Assembly (NCBI GenBank): GCA_000444245.1
Contig: ATSW01003897.1
Span: forward strand, 1-20,792
Source: Botryllus schlosseri
Taxonomy: Eukaryota; Chordata; Ascidiacea; Stolidobranchia; Styelidae
Length of the DNA stretch: 20,792 nucleotides
Direction of reading: 5' to 3'
Of the stretch, positions 1 through 11,700 are shown in pieces. Every line of letters begins with the position of its first letter. Within the stretch, counting starts at the first letter, position 1. The notes under the pieces are model-generated. The model was not told the DNA's origin. It saw only the letters and a list, made by a program, of their open reading frames with translations, and did not search any database. The position numbers and the translations under genes are program-made.

Positions 1-2624
1 GGACGTATGGTAACCCTAGCCCATTACCATCGTGTCATAATTGCTGATACGGACATTCAGGCAGCGATACGTTCTCCACGACTTACCGACACTTGCATTT
101 TACAATAGCGCTCAAGACGTGAACTTATTTCTAAAAAGTATTCTGACTCTCAGAGCGCACAAGCCATGTAGAATGCAGATAACAGTGTATTTTTGTTTGA
201 TGCTCGTGTGATCAGAATCAGACTAGTTGACCTATAAGGTCGCATCGATCACTGCCATCGGATCCGAATACTGTTCATGCGTTTCTCTTTGTATATCATC
301 GATGCGATCTGCCGACCATCGTATCACTCGACCGTGAATCACGTGTTGCGCATCTATCCGTAGGTCAGTTATCTATAGTTCATCGCGTACTTCAGTCGCA
401 CGAAAAATAAAGACACTCTCTCTATGCTTGTGCTTGAACTACTTTTCTCTGAAGTTGAAGTTCCAGGCCGCGACAATACGCTCAGTTCGCGATATCTCGT
501 CCCTAACTCGCTCCCCGCGGCCCAATTCCACAAGAGCAGCCTCGATAACAGAGTTAATAATTGTATTTTATATTATTTCCCGTATTGCGACGCAAATTCG
601 CCAAGAAATTACCTAAGAGAATAACGAAAAACAGCACCCAGGACAAGTCACGCGATTGCACATGTAGCGGATGGAGTCGAACGCAAAGCCAAGCACAGAC
701 GCAATAAAGCAGACATTCAGTAACTCATCACTTATCTCGATACCGCAACGAAAAGTAGAACGTATCAATTGCTGAAAACAATTGAGGAAGGCTAAAACAT
801 TTTCATGTGTCGTCACAAAAACGATTGCGTCACGTCCGTCATTAGAAAACTGGAAAATGTCAAGGGCGTATCGCGTCAACTGGGCAACGCACGGGAGAGT
901 ACAAATGCAAAGGCCAATCGGCAAGCGTGACATGATATTTTCGATATTATGATATCACATAGGGTTCCAAATGGATGCTATTCGGTGAGCTGTATGGCAT
1001 TTCCATGATTATTCTAGTTTGTTTTATATATATCTCTGAAAACACGCCATCTCCTGTAGGCCTTTAATGGGTGATTAAGAATTTGTATGGTAGGCACAGG
1101 AGTATGTTTATGAATATATAGCTAATTACTGGATGGAAAACATACAATGCGAAATATGTAGCAACAAGTGCGAGATATGGCTTCCCATACACTGTAGGAT
1201 AAGTTCGTCCCAACATATTTCAAGTTGGTAATAGACTAGAACTTCACACACAGCGCATCCTGAGGGGATTACCAGGAAAAATTCGACAGCAAGTCACAGG
1301 ATTCAGTCAAATCGAACAATGTCCGCATTGCCAAGGCACTTTTCAAAATCCCAGTTACAGACACATACCTCGGGCGAAAAAAACTCTACCATGTCACGGC
1401 GTACGTTAACTACCCACATTAAACGTACGGTGTCAAGATGAAATAAAAATAAAATATCGAATGTCATGAAATGTACAGCAAGTTTCACATCTTCATCGGT
1501 GATGGAAATTTCATCACTTGCTACACAATTTTACAGTCTGACATAACGTACACTGTCAGGTATCCAAATAACTCTCATCACATCAAAAATATGACTTGGA
1601 ACGTAAAAGGAACACATTCTTCATTTAGAGCCACTAATCGACCCATCACACTTATATAAGTTATGATTAACAACCGATATATTTTAGCGATTTAAAAGCT
1701 GAAATATATCCATAATACGTTAAGTCATGCTTTAAATGAAATCTATTATACTGCATGTGGGTATATATAAATATAATGATTTTGAATAGTTGAATCGAAG
1801 CGAATGAAGAGCACCGCCAAAAGACAGCAGCCATTATTATATCGCTAAGTGAGAAAAGCAGCAGCTCCAATCGACTACCAACGCCAGTTGGAATATAAGC
1901 TGTTGGTGTGGAGGAAACACTAACAGGTTAGTTAAGTTTAGCAGGTAACCCAAGTTGGACCAAAATATGCAGCACTGTAACCACAAAATTGCAAGATACT
2001 TCACGTTAACTTAAGAATATATTATGCATAGCCCGCGAAAAACCTTTTGTTCATCATGAATTTAATAAGATTACAAATGTGGTTGATTTTTGGCCTCATT
2101 CCCACTTGTGTTGGTAGGGACCGTAGTTGCATCCAACTATACCACACAAATATCGGTTAAATTTGAAATGATTCTAACAATATATAGCAATGAAGTTCTC
2201 TGGATCATTTTGCTTATGGCTTTTCAGAGTTTTATGGATCGGAATCCTGCATAATTCTTGGATCCTGATCGGATTCGGATCTCGTTTTTAGGAAGCCGGA
2301 TTGAAGCCGGAGTCGCTCCATTCCACCCTATCTCAGAGTGACACAAGGAAATTAACGATACTGCCTACCTTTTGTTCTGCAAGCATGCATGCATCGTATT
2401 CGCACAGGGCACGTTAAAATGAGTGAGAATATGACAGTACGGGGTGAATGATTAATGCTCAAACAGCTTTGCGATAAGTTATGAGGAGTCACTGCAAATA
2501 ATCACAGCACCCAACTTTCAAAAGAATTTGCTGCATTTGAGTGCGGAAAATTACGCTCGTTACTGATTTAACGCGACACAGTGATATTACTTCCTCGGCG
2601 AGAAACTTTACAGCACGTTTGCTT
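1..2624. other. Sequence downstream of the gene, no gene assigned
   Basis: Open frames here are short (106 residues at most), lack recognisable domains and have no splice-compatible partners. The first 700 bases may be a decayed LTR element. At 2229-2270 there is an imperfect GGATC-rich patch. The 3' UTR of the minus-strand gene must lie somewhere below 2625, but no canonical poly(A) hexamer marks its end. Confidence 0.6.
33..690 (+). mobile_element. Possible decayed LTR retrotransposon 5' end
   Basis: The stretch begins TGTCATAATTGCTGATAC, has an AATAAAGACACTCTC block at about 405-420 that looks like the R/U5 part of an LTR, and is followed at 671 by an ATG that opens only a short frame (MESNAKPSTDAIKQ) before a stop. 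No second LTR, primer-binding site or target duplication was found. The call rests on general LTR architecture only. Confidence 0.2.
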
Positions 2625-2781
2625 CTAAACAACTTCGCCGTTGACAATAAAATCCGTGGCTTGTTCTACAGACGGGAGTTCGTCTCGCGAGTCCTGTTTT
2701 AAACGCGTCCATTGGCTTTTGCTTTTCTTGACCGCGCTGTTGTGTTCCTGCATCTGACGTTCGAGGGCTACGATCTCTGAC
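2625..2781 (-). CDS. Exon 19, C-terminal coding exon with stop
   Basis: Acceptor TTCAG|GTC opens 157 bases: one base completing Gln994, 51 codons (995-1045) and TAG at 2625-2627. The peptide starts SEIVALERQMQEHNSAVKKS and ends FIVNGEVV. The helical start matches the rest of the protein, and the phase fits exon 18 exactly. No AATAAA is seen on the minus strand within about 500 bases downstream, so the end of this transcript form is uncertain. Confidence 0.78.
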
Positions 2782-5700
2782 CTGAATAGGATAGGGTATA
2801 CGTGATGTGACATTTATATACCGGATGCGCAAACCAATAAATCCTAGTAGCTTAAATTTTTGGTTAATACACTCAAGTTTGGCTTGTGAAACATTATCAC
2901 ATGCGAGCAATCGATATTCGAATTTCAGGCCAGCATTTTGACACGTCTACGGGATACAGAACCTATATACAGGGCTGTATTCCTCTCAGGTGTCACAGGG
3001 AGTTAAATAAGGAGACTAAAGCAACAAAACTGATTGGAACTTGCAACTATAAATAGTGTGTAAATGCGTAATTGTATAAAGAGACATGAGCCTATAAATA
3101 TGAATCCTAGGCTGTCTTAATAATAACTCGATTTGAAACTGAACTTGGGGGATCTTAACAAAATTGTGCTCCAACCATAATGCTTTGATCATATAACTAC
3201 ATTTTGTGATACCATTTTGCGTTGCGCTGACCCAGAGAGAATTTAATTTAATGCCGGTTCTAAGAGCTGCTTCATTTTGACAAAAACAAGTCACAGACTT
3301 TTGGCTATCGTGAATTGAACGTAAATTTGACATGACAATGCCGCCATAATGCAGAAACGGACTCGTGACCAGAAAGAATAGAAGAATTAAAAAAATAACG
3401 GAAACGCTAATCGAATCAAACTATAAATTGAACATATGCAACCCATACAGCTGAGCAGGAATCTCCAATATATGCAAGTTTGCTGAAGAGTGGTCTCAAG
3501 TAGACACAAAATCATGATATCTACCACATACAATGCAGAAAAACATCTCAAAGACATCACCATCCACAGGTTAGTTAACGCAAAACCAGCCGTCTGTCAA
3601 GATATCTACCACATACAACTGAAAGCAATAAAACATTCTGTTCTGTACCTCTAGTAGTCGTTATCCGCGGGTTCTAAATTCAATTAATAGCCACAATTCG
3701 AAAAAAAGAAAACCCCACAACAACATTTGCCAAATTCCACCAAAACCACATGCTACCATACAGCCAACACTCATCTCACTGTCAAAGCATCTTTATTTGT
3801 CCGAAAACCTTAACAAGAAAATGTCGGCAAAGCTCATAAACCCGTCGTGAGACTTTGGTAGCAATTTAAAGACTAAAAATACTACAAAAAAGACACCAAT
3901 ATCACGCATTAACTTACTGTAAATCTTTCAATGAGGCTTCTATCTCTACGACGGACGGAGGCAAGCTATTTTTGGACGAGTCCAAACTGAGAACTTTGGT
4001 ATCTGTAATTGCATTGACCGCGTATCCCATGCGGCACGCGTTTGAATTCAACACCACATACCTGAGATTGTCTCAGAATGAACCTCTTGTGCGTCGAGAG
4101 AGGAATTCGCCACTAGACTCTCAGGCAGTGTGTCGTCAAGGGTGAAATCCTATGAAACAATGACATGTTCAACTATATATAAATGACAGATGGTTACTAC
4201 GACAAGTCATCACAAGGTTATTTTAGAGATCAGGCTTAGCTACCCATGCTATATTGCGCTAGCATATTGCTTTTAAATACACTCAACGAGTATAATTCCT
4301 GGTCCATTAACATGTGAGCATGCAATACTCGAGCATGGGGTTGAAGTTGGGTTCAAGGTTGGGAATAACCGCTAATTTTGGGTTATAGAGGCCCATGCTC
4401 AAGTGTTGCATGCTCGAATGTCTGGAAACCATTCCTCCTAAATCAGGGCCGGCCAACCCGCGGCCCGCGGGCCACATGTGGCCGGCGAGTAGGTTTTGAG
4501 TGGCCCGCGAGGTAATTTCCGAAATTTCTAATATCATCAAAAATGTATTGCACAGATTTTGAACTTGTAAGGCCAACCAAAAATTTGATTAGTCTGGCCG
4601 CAACACTTGAGATGTTATGGCTAAAATATCAGTTCCGACGCATTGACAGATCCATCAGCCATTCACATATTGGTATATATCTTCGTACACTACAATAAAG
4701 CAGAATAATTTGCGATAGATGTATCAAAGGTAAAAAATTTCTACAAGCTTAGCGCAATATGTTGTCACTCGATTGCTTGTTTTTAATATTGTTGCCATTT
4801 TGTGAAAATGGAAGAACACCTAATGTATCAGAAGGAGTCTAACTATATTCGCGATTACGAGACAAAGTGTCGTTCACCTTGCGTTTGCACTCGAGGTAAG
4901 ACCGTAGACTATGAAACCTAGGCACGAAATGCTTGACCCATCTTGGTCGCAGCTTTCGATATCGATATGTCCATGCGCCGAATATCCCGGTCCTCGCAAA
5001 CTTAGCCGAGCGATATACAATATAATCAAATGACAACATTATTGATCCATGAAATTCAAAAAATTTTCGCGCTTGCCGCGGATAGTGGCCCGCGCAAAAG
5101 TTCGTAAATCGAATGTGGCCCTTTGGCCAAAAAGGTTGGCAAGCCCTGTCCTAAATGAACAATGTAAATCCCAGGCTGTCATTTTGGCCACGGGCCAACG
5201 AGTGAGTTCTGGCCGGGCCAATTTCGAATGGTTGCTAGAATGATAGCTATTTAATTCATTCAAGAAAACTGCTTTTACTGGGTGGGCTGGATTCAATTTA
5301 GTGACACTTGCTTGTGTAAAAAGCATTCCTCAAAATGTACTGCACACCATTTCATTCCAGATGGCACCGATTCACCAGAGTTATTAGCACACCAACCAGG
5401 ATTAGCGATCTAACTATTAGTACACCCATCTACAAAACAATGTCACTACAGGAAAATGTAGTGTCGTGTAAATTTTTTCTAAAAACTTTCATCAGACGCC
5501 CTGGAAATAGTTCGAAACAAATTGATGTAACGCAATCAGTTGTGATGTTGAAAAATCTGCGGCTGTGATTGTCACAGTTTGATTTCGGATATGACTCACA
5601 TCAGACATGAACATGCTCTTGTCTTGATTCCCGTTAATNCAAGCNAGAGACCGTAAGCTGGCCTGCAAGCGCCTGGCGCGCATTTGATAGCGAGTTTTCT

Positions 5701-8700
5701 CTCTTACGGCGACATCGGTTTGCCGAGATCTCTCGGTGAGCTTGACCTGAGTTCACAAGAGTCAGGATTTGTGAGTGTACACCAAACGATTGGGGTAGCA
5801 TTATACGCAGAGGTAGTCGAAGTGGTCAGCGTTGCTACTCAAGTAGTGGTGAGTCGAGTGTTTGAGTTTCACTCAGTATGACGCCATAAGAGTATGGATA
5901 TAATTCAATTTTTACACCATATAAAGATAATTTGGTATATTTTCGACCATGTCTATTTCACTACACTTTGCGACAATGCTATTGGTTTACAAGGCTCTTG
6001 AGAAATGTAATTTCCGCCAGCATGAGTCGATCGTGTTACATGTTTCGGATGCTATAATACTACTAATCGCGTTTTCAAGGGAAAAATCATCGAAACATAT
6101 AATTCTCGTCGATATTAGTGGGAAGTATCAAATAACTTCAGAGCTCGCAAAAAATAGTCTGTCTGTCGATTCGAATCACTGCAATTGATACTAGATTCAG
6201 ATGCGAATAGTCGAACCATTGAGCCTAACCCTAGCGCTTATGAATGAAAGAGAGTGATTGAACCTTAAATACACGCGAAACTGCCTAGTTTGCCCAAAAA
6301 GGAAAGTGTGCCAATGCTTTGTTATTCAAATTAGCATTCGTGTGGGGTTAGCGTTGCTATCAAAAAGATGAGATGTAAATTGGTTAGCTGAAACATGCGG
6401 GTTAAAACAGTCAAACATGACGAGGCAATGCGATATTTGCTCACCCAGGCAAGAATATCAAGAGCAGTGTTATCTCAAATATAAGTTTCGCTATCACCCA
6501 CAGAGAGACAGCCAAAGCCTACAGGCACGCTACGAGCCTTACAATCAATAACGCTCAATACTTGAGGTTGGCAGCTCAAAAATCTTGGAAGTCAAATTGA
6601 TACTTTCATGAAAGCTTTTTGAGGAGTTGAAAAGGCTTATTGCAAACTAGTTAAAAATCTAATTAATCTAGGCCGATAAAAGCATCCCGCGAACCAGGCT
6701 CGGACAACTAGATAATCCTGGTTGCCTAATTAGACTAATCGGTGGTGATTTGGTTCGATTTAATTGGAGTTGTAATCTAATTTTGAAAAAAGTGCGAAGC
6801 TATGATACTAATATTATTCTATTTTGGAAAATCTGAATATTATCTAGTTGCATCACTCTGCACTCCAGGCCAAGAAAAACACGCAGCAAACCACCTGCAA
6901 GCTTTCGACGGACGCCCTCAACTCCCCGTTTGCTCCCGTCAAGCCATCCAGCCTCTCGGACATCTTGGAAGCTCTCAGCTCCAAAATTTTCCTTTCCGCC
7001 AAAGCCTTCCTTTTCGACTCCTGCAGCTGCAGCGCGGTTCTCTTCTTCACGTCGCAAAGCTCTCTCTCGAAATCCCTCCCCGATTTCGGCGACTCGCTTT
7101 TCGAGTCTACCGACCGATGCTCGAGTAAGGCCTTTGTTTCCGCACGGAGCTCGTCGATTTTCTTGTTGGCATTTTTCAATTGTTTTTTGAGGACCGCCAC
7201 CGTTTTCTTGTAGGCCGTCAGTTTTTTGCTCTCCATCGTTTGTAAAATTGTCATGGGTGACGGTAGGGAGTTTTCGGGGGTGAGTTTTTCCGTCGTCGTA
7301 TTGTTAGACTGCAAATTTTCAGTGGATTTGGGAATATTCTCGCTAGGAGAGGATCGCGAAGATTCGTGCAATGCTGTAAAAATAGAAAAATAGAAATTAT
7401 ACAAATTATTAATATACTATATAATACAACTGGAAGCACGTGGCATTAATCAGCACCGAAAAAGTAACTCCTGGTTTAAAAAAGGTTGGTGGCCCCTGAT
7501 TTATACCGACTTCAGATAAAGCATATCAAACTAACCTTTCAAGGAAGACGTTAAAGACAAATTCTCAGAAGTCGCATCTTCCAATTTTTTAGACAGTTCC
7601 TCTACTTTCACTGCGGACTTTGCGAGTTCGTCTTTCAAGAGATCGATTTCCTGCGAAAATATAAGAAGATATAAATACAAAAATGTCCGCTTAGAATTTT
7701 TCATCAGCGATTTAAACCGAATTCTAGTTAAAAGGGGCACCGCACTATGAATATGATGTGGTCTTAAATTGAAGGGCAAAACGAAGAAAAAATTTTGCCA
7801 CATGTCCTATTCTTATGTATAAAACATTGTTAGACATGATCTATTTCCGTCCTGAAGAAATAAAATACACCAGGCCCGATTTTGACACAAATCTCCTGAC
7901 TGAACATCTTCCGTGAACGCGGTATCTAAACCACCTTGGCGTGTACGACATATTTCCTTCCTAACATCGGCCGACAACTATATAAAGTTCGATCTCTGCA
8001 TGACTGCGGGAGCGTGGATCAATTGTGGAAATATCAATACATTGCAGCTCCATTACGGCGGCGTTCTGAAGAAAATGGCTGCGGCAAAAAAAAAATTGTT
8101 TTGCCCTTCAATTTGAGACGACATCATTCTTAGAGTACAGTGCGTAGGGGGTTTAGGGGTAGCGTATGGTAGAACCCAAGTGATCAGAGTAGAAAATTTC
8201 GGATTTCATATAATAGGTTTACAGTGGGTTGTTCTATAGTTAATAATTGAAGAATTTAGCACAGAAAATATCGACATTGCGTCTACTGGTTGGATTTGAG
8301 CCAAATTTAGTGTGCGGAGTTTTTTAACCAGCCTTACGATTTCATGAAGTAGCCGATAAAATTAGAAGACAAAAGATTTTTTGGAAAAAAACCTGATGGT
8401 CAGACATGAGCAATGAGCATGTAAGGGGATTTTGATTGGAAAAACAAATTTAAGGATTTTGGTCTTATAAGGATTTACGAATATTTTGAAATTGGATTCT
8501 GATAAGGATACATGATCAAATATGGTTTTCAATATCTAGAACGGTTATGGATTAAACACGGTATCATATCTCACATGACTGCCAAGAGTTGTGTCCTTTT
8601 CGCAGTCCGTTTGCGTCGTCTTGTTGGCCAACAAGGCGTCTGCGATCTTGTGCCTTGTCGATACCAGAGGCGCGTCTCCAGACTCGGTTTGAGCACAGGA

Positions 8701-11700
8701 GTCTTCCAACATACACGAATGCGACAGTTTCAAATCTAGATATAGTAGCGACGTAAAACTCTGCGCGACACAAGTAACGACCACGCAAAGTTAGTCATAG
8801 CAGGCTTAGTGCTTGGAATTACAAACGAATGAAATCATCTTACACCCAAAAACCAGAGATGGTTGCCAGACGTGCGTCTTGCGGTTCAACAATATTGCAT
8901 CTTACGATCGACCCTCTCACTGCATTCAGTTAAGTCAACAATACAACCAGGGTTGTAACCAAGTCACAAGTCAATCTCACTTTTATAGTTTTGACTCGAG
9001 TCAAGTCGAGTCATTTTCAATTCAGCACCAAATCAAGTCCGAGTCTTACTCATTGTGTTAACAGTTCAGTTTTGAGTTCAACCCGGTTCAACCCCCAGTT
9101 TTCAACTCTACTCGAGTGATATAGACTGGCTCGCATTCATAATATAGTAATTTTCCTCAATCTTGACACTTTCTGGCCATATTTCCCAAGTATCAGGACT
9201 GGTAGACGAAATACCAATCACGTGGTGACTTTACTCTTCTTCGAAGTTACAATGAAATATCTGTCTTGGAGGTCCTAGTCTTGAGTCACAGGCGCATAGC
9301 CAGGGGGGGTTGCGGGGGTCGAAACGCCCTCCTTTACAAACGCGAAACCCTCTCCTTTAACACGAAACCTCGCCCTTTTTAAAGGACCGATCTGACGCTA
9401 ACACTCGGTTGCAATTCAATAAGTCGTCCAATTAACGAAAGGCGCGGCCAATTAACGAAAGCCGTGTTGTTAATTAGCGAGAGTGTCCGTGCGCATTGCA
9501 CTGCACAATGTAACGCGACACGATCTCCCGCTGAGATGATTGCGAAATCAGGTCATTCATTGTTACGCGTTCCGCAATCATTACTAGCCTGATTTACCGT
9601 GTCTCCAACAAGCCTAATTCCGCTGGCTTGAATAATCACATCTGCAATAGGCCCTGTGCGCACGATATCGTCAGTCCTTCACAATCGCATCTGCAATAGG
9701 CCTAGTACTAAAGATATCACTAGCCTAACTACCGCGTCTTGGGCCTACCATGCTTTGGCTCCTATTTCTCGATGGCTTGGATAAAATGCTATTAAGTATA
9801 TGCTGATTAGCGATTGTGATTAAAGAGTGACATGTCATAACTGAATGACATCGAATGTCCGCAATCATGTTCGACGCGTGCGTACATGCGTAATTGATTT
9901 CCACTAGTCTTCAGTTATAGTCCAGTAGGCTTGAGTTATAAAAGAGGTAAGGTTTGAACCACCTGTGAAGTCGGCGTCATTATAGCACATATTCCATAAA
10001 AACTCGTACATTTTCACTTGCGCAAATCGTCGCCGAGGCTACGTAAGACACAAGACGCATTGATGAGCGGGCGTATTTAATTGTTTGACGCTTTGATAAG
10101 CGCGCGAGTTTAATTGTTCGACGCGTTGATATGCGCGCGTATTCAAATGTTCGACGCGTGCGTATTTCATTGTTCACGACAGATCATGGAGTCGCTAATT
10201 AACAGCACTTCCGGACTCGTCGACAAGCTTATCATACACTTATAATCGCCAACACGGGAATGTTGTATAATCGTTATTTACGCATCGCATGTACTTAACC
10301 CTAATGAATCGATGCTACGTTAGTAAATTCGAAAAAAATCGAACCCCCACTTTTATTTCAAACCCCCCCCCCTTATTTTTCGGCTGGCTACGCGCCTGTT
10401 GAGTCATATGACTTGGTTCGAGTCATGCACAATAACTCGAGTACAAGTCGAGTCAATACAAGAATTGACTCGAGTCGAGTCATGACTTGATTCATTACAA
10501 CCCTGGTATCCAGTGCGGTCACTCATTTTAAAATTGAAATTGGAGCAGTTGAAAAATGCTCCCTCACATATCACCTTATTCAGCCACGCCTTGGCACTCA
10601 ATAACAGAGAAGTGAAAACATAGGCCATACCTGACAAGCTCAGTTCGAGCTGAGACACGGCGTCCCGAAGTCTTGCGTTTTCTTTTGTTAAATGCAATAT
10701 GCGATTTTCATACTCATTCCTCGTTGCATCCATCTTCTCAGTTTGTTCAGCAATCTCCTGAACAATATCGCTTGAGTTGAGTATAAAGGTCAACATGTTA
10801 TTATATTTGTCACGAAATTTCATTGGTATGAGTTAGTTATAGGTCAACTTCGCCATCTTAGAAATGGTAGTCGTGGTTCATTACAGTGTGTGTACCAAGG
10901 TTGTAATGACTCGAGTGTCGACTTGGACTCGAGTCATTGCGCATGACTCGAACCAAGTCATATGACTCGAGACTCAGACGGCCAAGACCGACATTTCATT
11001 GTAATTTCGAAGAATAGTAAAGTAACCACACTATTGGGATTTCGTCTATTCGTACTGGTACTTGAAAATGCGACAAGAAACTGCTAAAAGTGAGGAAAAT
11101 TATTATATTATAAATGCGAACCATTCGATATCACCAAGTAGAGTTATAAAAGTGGTTTAACAAGACTTTAACTGGAAACTGACCAGTCAACACAATGACT
11201 TGGACTCGGACTCGAGTGATAATGCCATGACTCGGACTCGACCCTCTAGCTGACTTGGACTTGACTCGGTTGTAAATTGAAATTGACTCGACTTGACTCG
11301 AGTCAAAACTATAAAAGTGATATTGACTTGTGACTTGGTTGCAACCCTGGTGTGTGCTATGCTGTACATAACTGTGTGCACCAGTTCCAGTGCCTAGCCA
11401 GGGGCAGTACAGTAACTTCTATTCTAAAACAGGGTTGCGTAGCATGAAAATATGAGGAGACCAGACTATAGATTTCAATCACTATGTTCAAGTGGTGAGC
11501 TGTGCTAACACATATATTAAACCCACCTTGACCACATCTTTAACAAGACAGCTTGTCTGCGTCGTTGCATCATCCAAAAGGGTTTCCTCTTCTCGTGAGT
11601 TAATTCGCTGCACTACCAACTCATTAGTCATAGAAGTATCGATTGTTTGGGTGCCGGCATCTTCCAAAAGGGTTTCCGCGGGCCGCGCGTTGGTTCGAGA

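Larger units (their letters stand above)
8948..10505 (-). mobile_element. hAT-like CTCGAG element copy 1, split by a nested hAT
   Basis: It begins CAGGGTTGTAACC and ends with the inverted form (TTACAACCCTG). Without the nested insertion it is about 440 bp. Its left part (8948-9280) matches the reverse complement of the right part of copy 2, including the CTCGAGTCAAGTCGAGTCA block, so it lies opposite to copies 2 and 3. No 8-bp duplication is recognisable at its ends, consistent with greater age. It lies in intron 13 of the gene. Confidence 0.82.

Noticed and set aside
424-933. Small open frames on both strands at the left end as protein genes
   Set aside because: They are short, overlap each other on opposite strands, have no recognisable domain and no start context; at best they lie in a decayed LTR element.
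2608-2910. 100-residue minus-strand frame as the last exon
   Set aside because: It uses the wrong frame. The frame that continues exon 18 in phase gives SEIVALERQMQEH, coiled coil like the rest of the protein.
5039-5326. 95-residue minus-strand frame as a gene
   Set aside because: It begins in sequence just outside the hAT element and runs into its terminal region; the frame is created by GC-rich transposon sequence.
5815-5840. Shared CAGCGTTGCTAC between 5828 and 18656 as a repeat family
   Set aside because: The match is too short and the flanks do not align convincingly.
9301-10380. G-run/C-run ends of the nested element as a quadruplex or sequencing artefact
   Set aside because: The runs sit symmetrically inside matching terminal inverted repeats with perfect target duplications, so they belong to the element; no separate function is supported.
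8940-10513. 8-bp target duplication for CTCGAG element copy 1
   Set aside because: The flanks AATACAAC and GTATCCAG do not match at any sensible alignment.
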